Origin: JABCPH02 sp963524305
Lineage (GTDB): Bacteria > Fusobacteriota > Fusobacteriia > Fusobacteriales > Leptotrichiaceae
DNA length: 64,000 nt
NCBI GenBank assembly: GCA_963524305.1
Contig: CAURGH010000006.1
Span: forward strand, 1 to 64,000
Direction of reading: 5' to 3'
Shown: one piece after another, positions 1 to 8,452 of the stretch
How positions within the stretch are numbered: the first letter of the stretch is position 1
How the letters are laid out: each line of letters begins with the position of its first letter
Notes under the pieces: generated by a model
Told to the model about the DNA's origin: nothing
Databases searched by the model: none
What the model saw: only the letters and a program-made list of their open reading frames with translations
Translations under genes and position numbers: made by a program

Positions 1-8
1 TTTAGATA

Positions 9-298
9 TATTTAATAGAAACATTTTGTATTGTAAATTTAGTTGAAGAAGATGACGTTGTTAGAGATGTTGAAGATTTAATAGAAACATTTTGTATTGT
101 AAATAAATATCAAATGTGTTCTTTTTATGCTCTTATTTGGATTTAATAGAAACATTTTGTATTGTAAATGTAGTTATAAGACCTTTAGTTGATTATTTAA
201 TTAAATTTAATAGAAACATTTTGTATTGTAAATCTAACACTCAAAATCTTCGTGTGATCTAACGTTTTGATTTAATAGAAACATTTTGTATTGTAAAT
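9..298 (+). CRISPR. CRISPR array end, five 30-bp repeats (type I-B)
   Basis: Five repeats lie at 9-38, 75-104, 140-169, 204-233 and 269-298, separated by unique spacers of 34-36 bp. The repeat starts GATTTAATAGAAAC and ends TTGTATTGTAAAT. Copies 1 and 4 differ only in the first base. The 3' end TTGTAAAT resembles the 8-nt handle of other clostridial/fusobacterial type I-B repeats, so I infer transcription on the + strand with the leader to the left, outside the window. The last repeat runs straight into a truncated gene. The I-B cas operon begins 1.1 kb downstream in the same direction. Confidence 0.97.
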
Positions 299-564
299 GT
301 TTCCCCAAAATAGTACATGAGTGGGAATTCAGCAATGATGATTTTAGTTCATTTACTAATTTAAAATTAAAATATTTAGCAGCAATTGATGAAAAGTACA
401 TTCATGAGTTATCAAAGGATATGTTTGAGATGGAAAATACACTGATAGCAAAAGATGGATTACTGGATAAGATGACTTATGAAAGATGGATAGTAATAAA
501 TCAGTATAAAAAATCAAAAGAGAAAGGATCAAGGTATAAGAGAGATGGAATTAACAAAAGATAA
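286..564 (+). CDS. Truncated gene abutting the CRISPR array, unknown
   Basis: An open frame of 92 codons whose first four codons lie inside the last CRISPR repeat, so the natural N-terminus is missing. The genuine part starts near base 299. It is rich in aromatic and charged residues (EWEFSNDDF, MTYERWIVINQYKK) and has no signal peptide or membrane segment. I do not recognise the family. It overlaps the next small gene by 20 bases. It is best read as the 3' remnant of a larger gene cut by the array or by a rearrangement. Confidence 0.35.
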   Translation: MYCKCFPKIVHEWEFSNDDFSSFTNLKLKYLAAIDEKYIHELSKDMFEMENTLIAKDGLLDKMTYERWIVINQYKKSKEKGSRYKRDGINKR

Positions 565-775
565 TGAAGTATATAAAAGTTTTAAGAAGTTAAAGGAAAT
601 AGAAGAAAAAGCTGATAATGCTGAAAATAGCAAAGAAAAAATATATTGGCGTGGAGAATATTTGAAAAAAGATAGAGAATTTTTTGAACAATTAAAGAGG
701 TCTGAGTTTAAAAATGAGAGTGCTTTGACTATTTTGAAAAAATTGGATAAATTATATTCAAGTGAGAAAAAATAA
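545..775 (+). CDS. Small charged hypothetical protein, 76 aa
   Basis: A 76-aa helical, lysine/glutamate-rich protein (KKLKEIEEKADNAENSKEK) starting inside the end of the preceding fragment, with AAGG about 10 bases before the ATG. The overlap suggests translational coupling to the upstream gene when that was intact. It is followed immediately by a clear terminator, so it ends a transcription unit. No family recognised. Confidence 0.4.
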   Translation: MELTKDNEVYKSFKKLKEIEEKADNAENSKEKIYWRGEYLKKDREFFEQLKRSEFKNESALTILKKLDKLYSSEKK

Positions 776-803
776 AAAGAGTAGTTTAATGACTGCTCTT
801 TTT
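774..803 (+). terminator. Rho-independent terminator
   Basis: A 12-bp stem with one G-T wobble (AAAAAGAGTAGT / ACTGCTCTTTTT) around a 6-base loop, ending in a T run. It closes the small gene ending at 775. Confidence 0.8.
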
Positions 804-874
804 ATTTGTCGTACTGATGGACATTAAACATCTGGATAGAAAATAGTCGACAGACTTTAAATGGAAGAATAATT

Positions 875-1120
875 ATGTCAGAAAATACATTTACACAGGA
901 ATAAGTAGATGAAATGATTAAAGAAAGAATTGCAAGAGAAAGAAAAAAGTTTGAAAATGAGAAAAAAGAATTGGAGAGAAAGCATGGAGAGACGATAAAA
1001 GAGTATGAATGAAACAAGAATTAATAATGCTAATCTTACTGCAGAAGAGAAGTATAATAAAAGTATCGCTGAACTTCAAAAACAACTTGATACTTCAAAT
1101 ACGGAACTTGCAACATTAGT
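875..1120 (+). pseudogene. Decayed phage scaffold-like protein (DUF4355-type)
   Basis: Reading from ATG 875 gives MSENTFTQE, an in-frame stop, then VDEMIKERIARERKKFENEK and a second stop. The coding continues in another frame from about 1005 as NANLTAEEKYNKSIAELQKQ. A start with TFTQEQVDEMIKERIARE followed by a long charged coiled coil is typical of phage capsid scaffold proteins. The copy carries a nonsense mutation and a frameshift and then runs into a degenerate CRISPR repeat. It is a prophage relic lying between the array and the cas operon. Confidence 0.6.
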
Positions 1121-1122
1121 TT

Positions 1123-1152
1123 TTATTAATAGAAATATTTTGTATTATAAAT
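1123..1152 (+). repeat. Solitary degenerate CRISPR repeat
   Basis: Thirty bases matching the array repeat at 25 positions, in the same orientation. The mismatches are at repeat positions 1-3, 14 and 25. It lies 825 bp after the last array repeat and 41 bp before the cas promoter. It is probably the remnant of a longer or second array whose middle was replaced by the intervening genes. Confidence 0.8.
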
Positions 1153-1192
1153 ATCTATTCATATCACTCTATAAAAAAATAAATAACTGGTA

Positions 1193-1220
1193 TTGACAAA
1201 TTTAAAGTGTGGGTTATACT
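1193..1220 (+). promoter_or_regulatory. Promoter of the cas operon
   Basis: A consensus -35 TTGACA (1193-1198) and a -10 TATACT (1215-1220) with 16-bp spacing. The first downstream gene is the 43-aa membrane protein at 1250, followed by cas6, so this is the likely operon promoter. Confidence 0.75.
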
Positions 1221-1249
1221 AATATTAATACAAGAAAGGAATTCTAAAA

Positions 1250-1381
1250 ATGAGATTTGGAAATACAAAAGTAAATTTTAAATTTAGAATTGGTTGGAAG
1301 GAAGCAACTAGAAAAGAAAAGTTTTATGGGGTTTTAACTTGGATTGTCATTTTGATTGTAGTGATATATTTTTTTAGATAG
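1250..1381 (+). CDS. Small single-pass membrane protein leading the cas operon
   Basis: ATG 1250 follows GAAAGGA with good spacing and encodes 43 aa. A basic N-terminal half (MRFGNTKVNFKFRIGWKEA, then RKEK) precedes a hydrophobic segment at residues 27-42 (YGVLTWIVILIVVIYFF) and a terminal Arg. The gene sits between the operon promoter and cas6, with 31 bases to cas6, so it should be co-transcribed with the interference genes. No family is recognised. The basic head and membrane anchor suggest an inner-membrane protein with a cytoplasmic N-terminus, but the function is unknown. Confidence 0.6.
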   Translation: MRFGNTKVNFKFRIGWKEATRKEKFYGVLTWIVILIVVIYFFR

Positions 1382-1412
1382 TTGTAAATTAATAAAAAAG
1401 GGTGAATAAAAT

Positions 1413-2195
1413 ATGAGATTTAGAATTAATGTTGAATTAATTGAAGGAAACACATTTCCAGTTAATTTTAGGGTTAAAATTTTGCATATGTTGAAAGTTG
1501 GGTTGAAAGAATATGATAGGGAGATTTTTGAAGAACTTTTTGACTCAACGAAGCAAAAAAATTATACTTGGGCTGTTTATTTTCATGCGATTAAGTTTGA
1601 GAAAGAACGAATTTTATTTTTAAATGAGAATGATAAAAGATTTATAATTAATTTTTCTATTTTTGATAATGTAGATAGTTTAAATATTTATAATGCTTTT
1701 TCTAGTATTAGATTTAAAGAATTTAAAATATCAGATGAAACTAAAGTTAGAATTACTAATATTTCAGTTGTTCAAAGAAAATTTGTAAAAAATAATGTAT
1801 TGAATGTGAAAACATTGTCGCCAGTAGTTTGTAGGGATCATGATAGAGAAACTGAGAAAGATAAATATTATGTAGGAACTGATAAGGAGTTTCCTGTGAT
1901 TATAAAAAGAAATCTTTATTTGAGATTGAAAGAAATAATGGGGGAATATGTAGAAAAAGATATTGAAGATTTAGTGATAGATGCGAGTAAAACTAAAAAA
2001 GTAGTTGTTAAGCATTATGACAAAAGAAGTTCTGCTCAGAAGGAAAGTTCAGAAAAAGAATATAAGGGAATACTTATTGACGCTTCAGTAGGAACAATAA
2101 AATTTGAAGGAAAAAGTTATCTTTTAGATTATATTTATAGTGCAGGACTTGGAAGTGTGACTGGAAGTGGATTTGGGATGCTTGAAATAATTTAG
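1413..2195 (+). CDS. cas6: Cas6 CRISPR RNA endoribonuclease
   Basis: Cas6 cuts the CRISPR precursor transcript within each repeat to give mature guides. The 260-aa product has the family architecture and ends in the glycine-rich loop characteristic of Cas6 (AGLGSVTGSGFGMLEII, residues 244-260). An N-terminal ferredoxin-like half starts RFRINVELIEG. It is the second gene of the operon, preceded by AAAGGGTG as ribosome-binding site and followed 17 bases later by cas8b. Its likely substrate is the 30-bp repeat of the array at 9-298. Confidence 0.92.
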   Translation: MRFRINVELIEGNTFPVNFRVKILHMLKVGLKEYDREIFEELFDSTKQKNYTWAVYFHAIKFEKERILFLNENDKRFIINFSIFDNVDSLNIYNAFSSIRFKEFKISDETKVRITNISVVQRKFVKNNVLNVKTLSPVVCRDHDRETEKDKYYVGTDKEFPVIIKRNLYLRLKEIMGEYVEKDIEDLVIDASKTKKVVVKHYDKRSSAQKESSEKEYKGILIDASVGTIKFEGKSYLLDYIYSAGLGSVTGSGFGMLEII

Positions 2196-2212
2196 TGTGA
2201 GAAGGAAGAGAA

Positions 2213-4000
2213 ATGAGTGACGGGAAAATAGAATTAAAATTAAAAGATTGGTTATTTAATGTAGGGTTATTGGGATTTATTAATATACTTGAAACATCGG
2301 ATGGAGAAGAAAAAATAAGGAAATTTATTGATAATCAAAATAGATGTTTGAAATTTTCAAAAGAAGAGTTGTTGGAACTTTTAGAAGATTTTGAATATAA
2401 ATATTTTGATTTTTTTATAAAAAGATATGGGAAAACTTTAACTTATGGAAAAATTTTGGAGTTTGAGGAGTATATTGATAATTTTGAAAATGAGAATCGA
2501 AAGATTGAAGAAATTGAAGAATTGAAAAGAATAAACGAAAAAATTGTTTTTTTTAAAAAAAAATTAAAATCAAATAGTTATAAAGCGGCGTATGATTTTA
2601 TAAAAAAAGATGGTAAAAGTGAGATTGAAAAACTTGAAAAAGCATTGAAAAAAGTAAAAGAACCAAAGAAAAATGAAGAAATAAGTGATAGTATAAATCA
2701 AAATATAAAAGACAATCTTAAAATTATAAAGGAAATTATTAATTTTTTTAAATTAAAGATTTCAAATGAAAGAGGTTATAGCAAAAATTATTTGGCTGCT
2801 AAAAATATTGCATATATTTTAGTAAATAATGCTTGGGATAATATTTCATTTTTATATAGCAAAAATGCTGCTAAAGATATTTATGAAGAATATAAATCGT
2901 ATTTTGTTGATACTGCGAAAGAATATATTGAAATGGATAAATCAAAATTTAAATATAAATGTGCAGTTACAAATATGCCAATGAAAGATTTTAAGAATAC
3001 TTTAGGATTTCTAAATAATACAGGATTTGATGTAAATAGAAAACCTTCACATGTTTGGAATTTTGTAAATGATATTGCGATTACTCCGTTGGTTATATTA
3101 ATTTATTCGTGTGTTCCAGCAGGATTTGTGTATGGAGCAAGTAAGGGAATGTTTGTTAATGCTAATCATAGTATAGAACAGTTGGAGAGTATTAATAATG
3201 GTATGGCTAGTGAAATTTATAATGAAAATTTTAATGAAAAGAATATTAGTTTGTATAAAAATTTATTGAGAGAAATGCAAAAGAGAACGAATGAGTCTAA
3301 ATATGAATTATCTGATATACAGGTTGTTAAGTATGAAAACGAAACATATAGATTTACTTTGCTGTCAAAAAATATTTTGCAGTTATTAAATAAAAATAAA
3401 TCAAGATTAGATAGATTGCTGGATAAATGGTATATTTTAGATAGAAGATATTTTTATTTATATGATGTTACAATTTCGGAATTATTAAATAATGAAAATT
3501 TATTTTCTTTAATTAATAAATTGTGTCATTACAAAATTTCTAAAGTGAAAGGAAATTATAATTTAAGAAATCTTGAAGATTTGTTGTTGGTGAATCTTGA
3601 ATATATTAGGAGGTTGAAGGAAATGGAAAAGGCTGAAAAAGAAGTCAAGAATAAAAAAGTTTCGCAAGAATTGGAAGAAAAGGATGTTTATTTTATTAGA
3701 AGAGATGGGATAGAATTTAGAAAAGCATATCTTGGAAAAAGTGGAAATGATAAGAAATTAGGAAGTTTGTTATATAGATTACAAAATTCATTGAGAATAA
3801 AAGATGTGAATATGTTTATGGATACTTTGATTTCAGGACATTCTTATGCAGGAAGAAATGTTCATTATTTGTTTGGGAAAATTTTTACTGACGATGAAAA
3901 TTTTCAAACACTGGGTCATGCTTTTTTGATAGGACTTTTGGGTGAAGATAAATTTGAAAAATTTGATGAAGAAAAAAATACGACAAAGGGAGATGAATAA
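2213..4000 (+). CDS. cas8b: Cas8b1/Cst1, large subunit of type I-B Cascade
   Basis: 595 aa. The N-terminus (LKLKDWLFNVGLLGFINILE) and a central block with CAVTNMPMKDF and GFLNNTGFDVNRKPSHVWNF match the Cst1/Cas8b1 family of the Tneap-type I-B system. In type I effectors this subunit recognises the PAM and helps recruit Cas3. It is translationally close to cas6 (17 bases upstream) and to cas7 (3 bases downstream). It is rich in lysine, glutamate and asparagine, as are its neighbours. Confidence 0.88.
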   Translation: MSDGKIELKLKDWLFNVGLLGFINILETSDGEEKIRKFIDNQNRCLKFSKEELLELLEDFEYKYFDFFIKRYGKTLTYGKILEFEEYIDNFENENRKIEEIEELKRINEKIVFFKKKLKSNSYKAAYDFIKKDGKSEIEKLEKALKKVKEPKKNEEISDSINQNIKDNLKIIKEIINFFKLKISNERGYSKNYLAAKNIAYILVNNAWDNISFLYSKNAAKDIYEEYKSYFVDTAKEYIEMDKSKFKYKCAVTNMPMKDFKNTLGFLNNTGFDVNRKPSHVWNFVNDIAITPLVILIYSCVPAGFVYGASKGMFVNANHSIEQLESINNGMASEIYNENFNEKNISLYKNLLREMQKRTNESKYELSDIQVVKYENETYRFTLLSKNILQLLNKNKSRLDRLLDKWYILDRRYFYLYDVTISELLNNENLFSLINKLCHYKISKVKGNYNLRNLEDLLLVNLEYIRRLKEMEKAEKEVKNKKVSQELEEKDVYFIRRDGIEFRKAYLGKSGNDKKLGSLLYRLQNSLRIKDVNMFMDTLISGHSYAGRNVHYLFGKIFTDDENFQTLGHAFLIGLLGEDKFEKFDEEKNTTKGDE

Positions 4001-4003
4001 ATT

Positions 4004-4900
4004 ATGGATAAAAAAGGATTGACTTTTACAGCAATTTTTTTAGCAGAAAGTGCAAATTATGGTGAAGGAATTGGAAATGTTGCTACGTTGAAGAAAATAT
4101 CGAGAAATAGAGGAGAACAGTATACATATATTTCAAGACAGGCTATTAGATATAATATTGTTGAACAATTGGATGAGAATAAAGCGAATGTGAAAGCAGA
4201 AGGTAGTGGAGATAAAAAAGTTATTCAGTTTTCTGCAGAGACTACGATAAAAGATTATCCAGAATTGGATTTTTTTGGGTATATGAAAACTATTAAAGGT
4301 GATAATTCTAAAAATAGATCAGCAATAGTTAGACTTTCTAATGCAGTTTCGCTGGAAACATTTAAGGGAGATTTGGAATTTTTGACTAATAAAGGGTTAG
4401 TGGATAGAATTGATAGAAATGAAAAGGTTTTTCCGAATATTGCACAGGCGGAAATTCATAAGTCGTATTATAAATATACTGTTACGATTGATTTGGATAA
4501 AATAGGTATTGATGAATTGGATGGAATTGAAATAGAAAATGAAGAAAAAGCTAGAAGAGTAAATAAATTATTGGATACAATTTCGTTACTTTATAGAGAT
4601 ATTCGTGGAAGAAGAGAAGACTTGAAACCATTATTTATAATTGGTGGAGTTTATGATATAAAAAATCCATTTTTTGAAAATGTGGTTGATGTGAGAAATA
4701 ATAAAATTTTGGTTGAAAAATTGATAAGTGGAATTTATGATTTTATTGAAAATGATACTGCTGCTGGAATTGTGAAAGAACAATTTGAAAATGATACAGA
4801 AATTGAAACAGAATTAGCTAAAAAAAATATTAAAGTTTTAAATGTTCCAGAATTTTTTAAACAGTTGAAAAATAAAATTGACGAATATTATACAAAATAG
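4004..4900 (+). CDS. cas7: Cas7/Cst2/DevR, Cascade backbone
   Basis: 298 aa. The start (KKGLTFTAIFLAESANYGEG, then GNVATLKKI and ISRQAIRYNI) is the DevR/Cst2 branch of Cas7, the RNA-binding subunit that polymerises along the crRNA. The stop of cas8b and this ATG are 3 bases apart, so translation is probably coupled. The protein is of normal family length and appears intact. Confidence 0.92.
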   Translation: MDKKGLTFTAIFLAESANYGEGIGNVATLKKISRNRGEQYTYISRQAIRYNIVEQLDENKANVKAEGSGDKKVIQFSAETTIKDYPELDFFGYMKTIKGDNSKNRSAIVRLSNAVSLETFKGDLEFLTNKGLVDRIDRNEKVFPNIAQAEIHKSYYKYTVTIDLDKIGIDELDGIEIENEEKARRVNKLLDTISLLYRDIRGRREDLKPLFIIGGVYDIKNPFFENVVDVRNNKILVEKLISGIYDFIENDTAAGIVKEQFENDTEIETELAKKNIKVLNVPEFFKQLKNKIDEYYTK

Positions 4901-4917
4901 GAAAAAAGGGAGGGAAA

Positions 4918-5016
4918 GTGTTTGAAATTTTAAAAAATAAATTAAAATTGTCATGCACTAAAAATCTTTATGAAAGCAATAAAATTAAGACTATATCAAA
5001 ATATGGCAAATTATAA
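4918..5016 (+). other. Possible leader ORF overlapping the cas5 start
   Basis: A strong Shine-Dalgarno (GGGAGG, 4909-4914) stands immediately before GTG 4918, which opens a 32-codon frame ending at TAA 5014-5016. That frame runs through the cas5 ATG at 4970, which itself has no good ribosome-binding site. The arrangement could couple cas5 translation to that of the short frame. It may instead be a relic of a longer cas5 5' end. Confidence 0.35.
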
Positions 5017-5722
5017 AGTTGCAACCAGTTTTCAGCTAAAAGAAACTTATCCTCTTCCTCCTTATTCGACAGTTATCGGTATGGTTCATTCGCTTTGTGA
5101 TTTTAAAGAGTATCATACGATGAAAATAAGTATTAGTGGAAATTATTTTTCAAAAGTTAATGATTTATATACAAGATATGAGTTTAAAAATGGGAATTCT
5201 TTTGAAAAAGGAAGACATCAGATTGATGTGAATGGATTGGGTGTGAATAGAGGAGTTGCAACAGCGGAATTATTAGTGGATGTAAATTTAATAATTCATA
5301 TTATTCCAGAAAATCAATCTGAAGAATTTTTAAATTTAATTTTTAAGGCTTTTAAATATCCTAGAGAGTATCCAAGTTTGGGGAGAAGAGAGGATATTGT
5401 TGTAATTGATGAAGTTAAAATTGTAGAAATTAAAAAAAAGGAATTGGAAGAGGATATTGAGCTTAAAAAGGATATTTTTGCATATATTCCAGTAAATTTT
5501 ATTTCTGATTCTTCAGTAGAAGTAGGAAATTCAAGAATTTTTGGGACAAGATATGAATTAACTAAAAATTATATTTCTGAAAATATTGGAAATAAGAAAT
5601 CACCTAAAATGGTAAGAATTTGGAATAAGGAAGAAGTAATTTATTCTTCAAATATTACGGCTTTAGAAGGAGAAATAGTTCCTGTTGATGAAGAAAATGA
5701 TGTTGTATTTTGTGAAATGTAA
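4970..5722 (+). CDS. cas5: Cas5 (Cas5t/Cst-type), Cascade subunit
   Basis: 250 aa. The N-terminus (KAIKLRLYQNMANYKVATSF, then TYPLPPYSTVIGMVHSLC) is the Cas5t signature. Cas5 holds the 5' handle of the crRNA and contacts Cas7 and Cas8. ATG 4970 gives the usual family start, but its upstream bases (CACTAAAAATCTTT) lack a Shine-Dalgarno. The nearest one, GGGAGG, is 55 bases upstream, in front of a short overlapping frame. It is followed 30 bases later by cas3. Confidence 0.9.
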   Translation: MKAIKLRLYQNMANYKVATSFQLKETYPLPPYSTVIGMVHSLCDFKEYHTMKISISGNYFSKVNDLYTRYEFKNGNSFEKGRHQIDVNGLGVNRGVATAELLVDVNLIIHIIPENQSEEFLNLIFKAFKYPREYPSLGRREDIVVIDEVKIVEIKKKELEEDIELKKDIFAYIPVNFISDSSVEVGNSRIFGTRYELTKNYISENIGNKKSPKMVRIWNKEEVIYSSNITALEGEIVPVDEENDVVFCEM

Positions 5723-5752
5723 TTTAAATGTCAGAAGAGAGGGAATTTTTAG

Positions 5753-8185
5753 ATGGAAAATATTTTTTTAGCTAAGTCTAATGGAGAAACAGTAGTTGAG
5801 CATACAAAAAAATTAATACAGAATTTTGAAAAATTAATAGAGCTGTATCCGAACATAAAAGTTGATAAAAGATTGTTACTTTTAGCTTGTATTTATCATG
5901 ATTTAGGAAAAATCAATGCAAAATTTCAATATAAAGTTTCAAATGAAAAACGAAAGAATCTTTTAAAAGAAAAACATGAAATTGATTTAAAAAAGAATGA
6001 ACTTCCACATGGTATCTTGAGTACAGCATTTATTAATAGTAACGAATTATTGAAAGAAAATTTTGATAAAGAGGATATAAAAATTTTGGCATATTCTGTT
6101 GCATTGCATCACGAAAGAGACATTTCTGAAATAGAAGATGAAGATTTTAAGGAAGAAATAAAGAAAATGGAGTTTGAACTTATTGATTTTGAAACAGAAT
6201 TGAATAGTTTGGAGAATATTTATTTTGAGATTATTAAAAAAATTTATGGAGAAATAAAAAAATATTCGATTTTCAAAAGAGAAGATAATAATTTTAAAAT
6301 AAAAAAATTGAGTAAGAAATATTATAAATTAAATGACAGAATTTATTCAGAAAAAATGTATATGAAAAAAGAAGAAGCTCTTGAAATTTTTAAAAAATAC
6401 GTCATGTTAAAAGGATTGTTAAATAAAATAGATTACGCAGCAAGTTCGTATACGAATATTGAAGAAAAAAATGATTTTTTAGAAATTGAGATGGAAAAAT
6501 TTTTGGAAGATGTGTTGAGAAAGGATAATCCTAAAAATGATTGGAATGCTTTGCAGAAATTTATGAAACAGCATAAAGATGAGAATGTGGTAGTTGTGGC
6601 ACAGACAGGATATGGGAAAACAGAGGCTGGGTTACTTTGGATAGGAAATAATAAGGGATTTTTTACATTGCCTTTGAGAGTGGCAATTAATGCAATTTAT
6701 GACAGGGTTGTGAAAAATATTGTAAGAGAAAATGTAGAAAAGAGAATTGGTTTGCTTCATTCTGATTTTAGAGAATATTATACAGAAAAAAATTCTAAAG
6801 AAAATAAATTACTAAAAAATGAAGAATTATCGGAATATATAAATAGAACGAAGCAATTTTCGCTTCCGCTTACGATTTGTACAATAGATCAATTATTTGA
6901 TTTTGTGTTTAGAGCTCCAGGATTTGAGTTGAAGGTAGCGACATTGTCTTATTCTAAGGTAGTTATTGATGAAATTCAAATGTATTCAGCTGATTTGTTG
7001 GCTTATTTGATTTATGGATTGAAGTATATTACTGATTTTGGAGGGAAATTTGCGATAATGACTGCGACTCTTCCTGGGATTGTTACTTATTTGCTTGAAA
7101 AGGAAGGGGTAAAATTTGTTACGACAGAACCATTTACGAATGATAAGAAGCGACATAGTTTAAAAGTGATGGAAGAAAGTATAAATGCAGAATTTATAAA
7201 AGAAAAATATAGAAATAATAAAATTTTGGTTATTTGTAATACAGTTAAAAAAGCAAAAGAGATTTATGAAAATTTGGATATTCCGAAAGAAGAATTGAAT
7301 TTGATACATAGCAGATTTATAAAAAGAGATCGGAAAAATAAAGAAAAGGAAATCACTGAGTTTGCGAATCCAAAGAGATTTAGAGAAGATGTTAAAAATA
7401 AAAGAGAAAAAGAGGGATTTCAAGAAAATGGGGTTTGGATTGGAACTCAAGTTTTAGAAGCTTCTCTTGATTTAGATTTTGATATTTTGATTACAGAATT
7501 ATCGGACTTGAATGGACTTTTTCAGAGAATGGGGAGATGTTTTCGTAATAGGGAAAAAGTTGATGAAGGATATAATTGCTTTGTTTTTACAAAAGAATGT
7601 TCTGGAATTAAAGGATCGAAAGCTATTATAGATAAAGAAATTCATGAAAAATCTAAAAGTGTACTATTAAAAGTTGATGGAATTGTTTCTGAAGTTCAGA
7701 AATTAAATTTGATTAATAGTGTTTATTCTTATGAAAGTTTAAAAGATACAAAATATTTTAATAAAGTGACGGATAATATAAAATATTTAAAAGAGTATGT
7801 TGTTGAGTATGAAAAAACGAAATCTGAAGTTCAAAGAATATTTAGAAATATTGCTTCGTATGATGTGATTCCAAGAATAATTTACGAAGAGAATTTTGAA
7901 GAAATAAATGGAAATATTGAGATTTTAAGAGAAAAAATGAAAGGACTATCAGAAGACGACAAGAAAAAATTGCGAATAAGGAAAATAGAAGCTAGGGGAG
8001 AATTGAATAAATTTAAAGTAACGATTCCTGATTTTGAATATAGAAAATTGGAGAAAAGTAAAAAGAATGAGATTGAAAAGATTAAAGTAAATGATTATGA
8101 GGAATTGGTAGTTGTGAATTGTGGATATTCTTATGAAAAGGGATTTGAAGTTGTTCAAGGTGAAGAAGAAGATAATTTCTTTTAA
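5753..8185 (+). CDS. cas3: Cas3 HD nuclease-helicase
   Basis: 810 aa with both domains fused. The HD nuclease has His17, His49-Asp50 in YHDLGK, a downstream LPHG and a paired-histidine LHHERD. The superfamily-2 helicase has Walker A AQTGYGKTEAG (about 282-292), a DEIQ box (406-409), TATLP (about 437-441) and QRMGRCFRN (about 589-597). Cas3 is recruited to the Cascade R-loop to nick and degrade target DNA. All catalytic motifs are present, so interference should be functional. It is the last gene of the operon; a terminator follows 100 bases later, and no cas1, cas2 or cas4 follows. Confidence 0.95.
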   Translation: MENIFLAKSNGETVVEHTKKLIQNFEKLIELYPNIKVDKRLLLLACIYHDLGKINAKFQYKVSNEKRKNLLKEKHEIDLKKNELPHGILSTAFINSNELLKENFDKEDIKILAYSVALHHERDISEIEDEDFKEEIKKMEFELIDFETELNSLENIYFEIIKKIYGEIKKYSIFKREDNNFKIKKLSKKYYKLNDRIYSEKMYMKKEEALEIFKKYVMLKGLLNKIDYAASSYTNIEEKNDFLEIEMEKFLEDVLRKDNPKNDWNALQKFMKQHKDENVVVVAQTGYGKTEAGLLWIGNNKGFFTLPLRVAINAIYDRVVKNIVRENVEKRIGLLHSDFREYYTEKNSKENKLLKNEELSEYINRTKQFSLPLTICTIDQLFDFVFRAPGFELKVATLSYSKVVIDEIQMYSADLLAYLIYGLKYITDFGGKFAIMTATLPGIVTYLLEKEGVKFVTTEPFTNDKKRHSLKVMEESINAEFIKEKYRNNKILVICNTVKKAKEIYENLDIPKEELNLIHSRFIKRDRKNKEKEITEFANPKRFREDVKNKREKEGFQENGVWIGTQVLEASLDLDFDILITELSDLNGLFQRMGRCFRNREKVDEGYNCFVFTKECSGIKGSKAIIDKEIHEKSKSVLLKVDGIVSEVQKLNLINSVYSYESLKDTKYFNKVTDNIKYLKEYVVEYEKTKSEVQRIFRNIASYDVIPRIIYEENFEEINGNIEILREKMKGLSEDDKKKLRIRKIEARGELNKFKVTIPDFEYRKLEKSKKNEIEKIKVNDYEELVVVNCGYSYEKGFEVVQGEEEDNFF

Positions 8186-8286
8186 TTTTATAGAGTTCAG
8201 AAGAACATTAAAATTTTTTATTTATTAAGAAATTAGATTTATATTTTTTTATAAAGATGAATTTTAATATATTGGTAAATTTATAC

Positions 8287-8329
8287 AAATAAAGATAGAA
8301 AGGTTAGATATTTCTATCTTTATTTTTTT
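8287..8329 (+). terminator. Terminator of the cas operon
   Basis: A perfect 15-bp stem (AAATAAAGATAGAAA / TTTCTATCTTTATTT) with a 9-base loop followed by T residues. Confidence 0.9.
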
Positions 8330-8391
8330 AAATTATAAGCGATAGAAAAAACATAATTTTGTCAAAAATAAATGGTAAAATAAGACAAAAA

Positions 8392-8400
8392 TGTTATAAT
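8392..8400 (+). promoter_or_regulatory. Extended -10 promoter of the efflux operon
   Basis: TGTTATAAT, an extended -10 element with a consensus TATAAT at 8395-8400 and only a weak -35. It lies 52 bases before the TolC-like gene. Confidence 0.6.
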
Positions 8401-8452
8401 TTTTTAACTTAAATTTGAGAAAAGATAAGTAACTGAAAAGGAAGGAGAGTAA

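Noticed and set aside
7160..7450. Open frame of 96 codons on the minus strand inside cas3
   Set aside because: It is antisense to the conserved helicase domain, has Phe/Ile-rich shadow composition and no ribosome-binding site.
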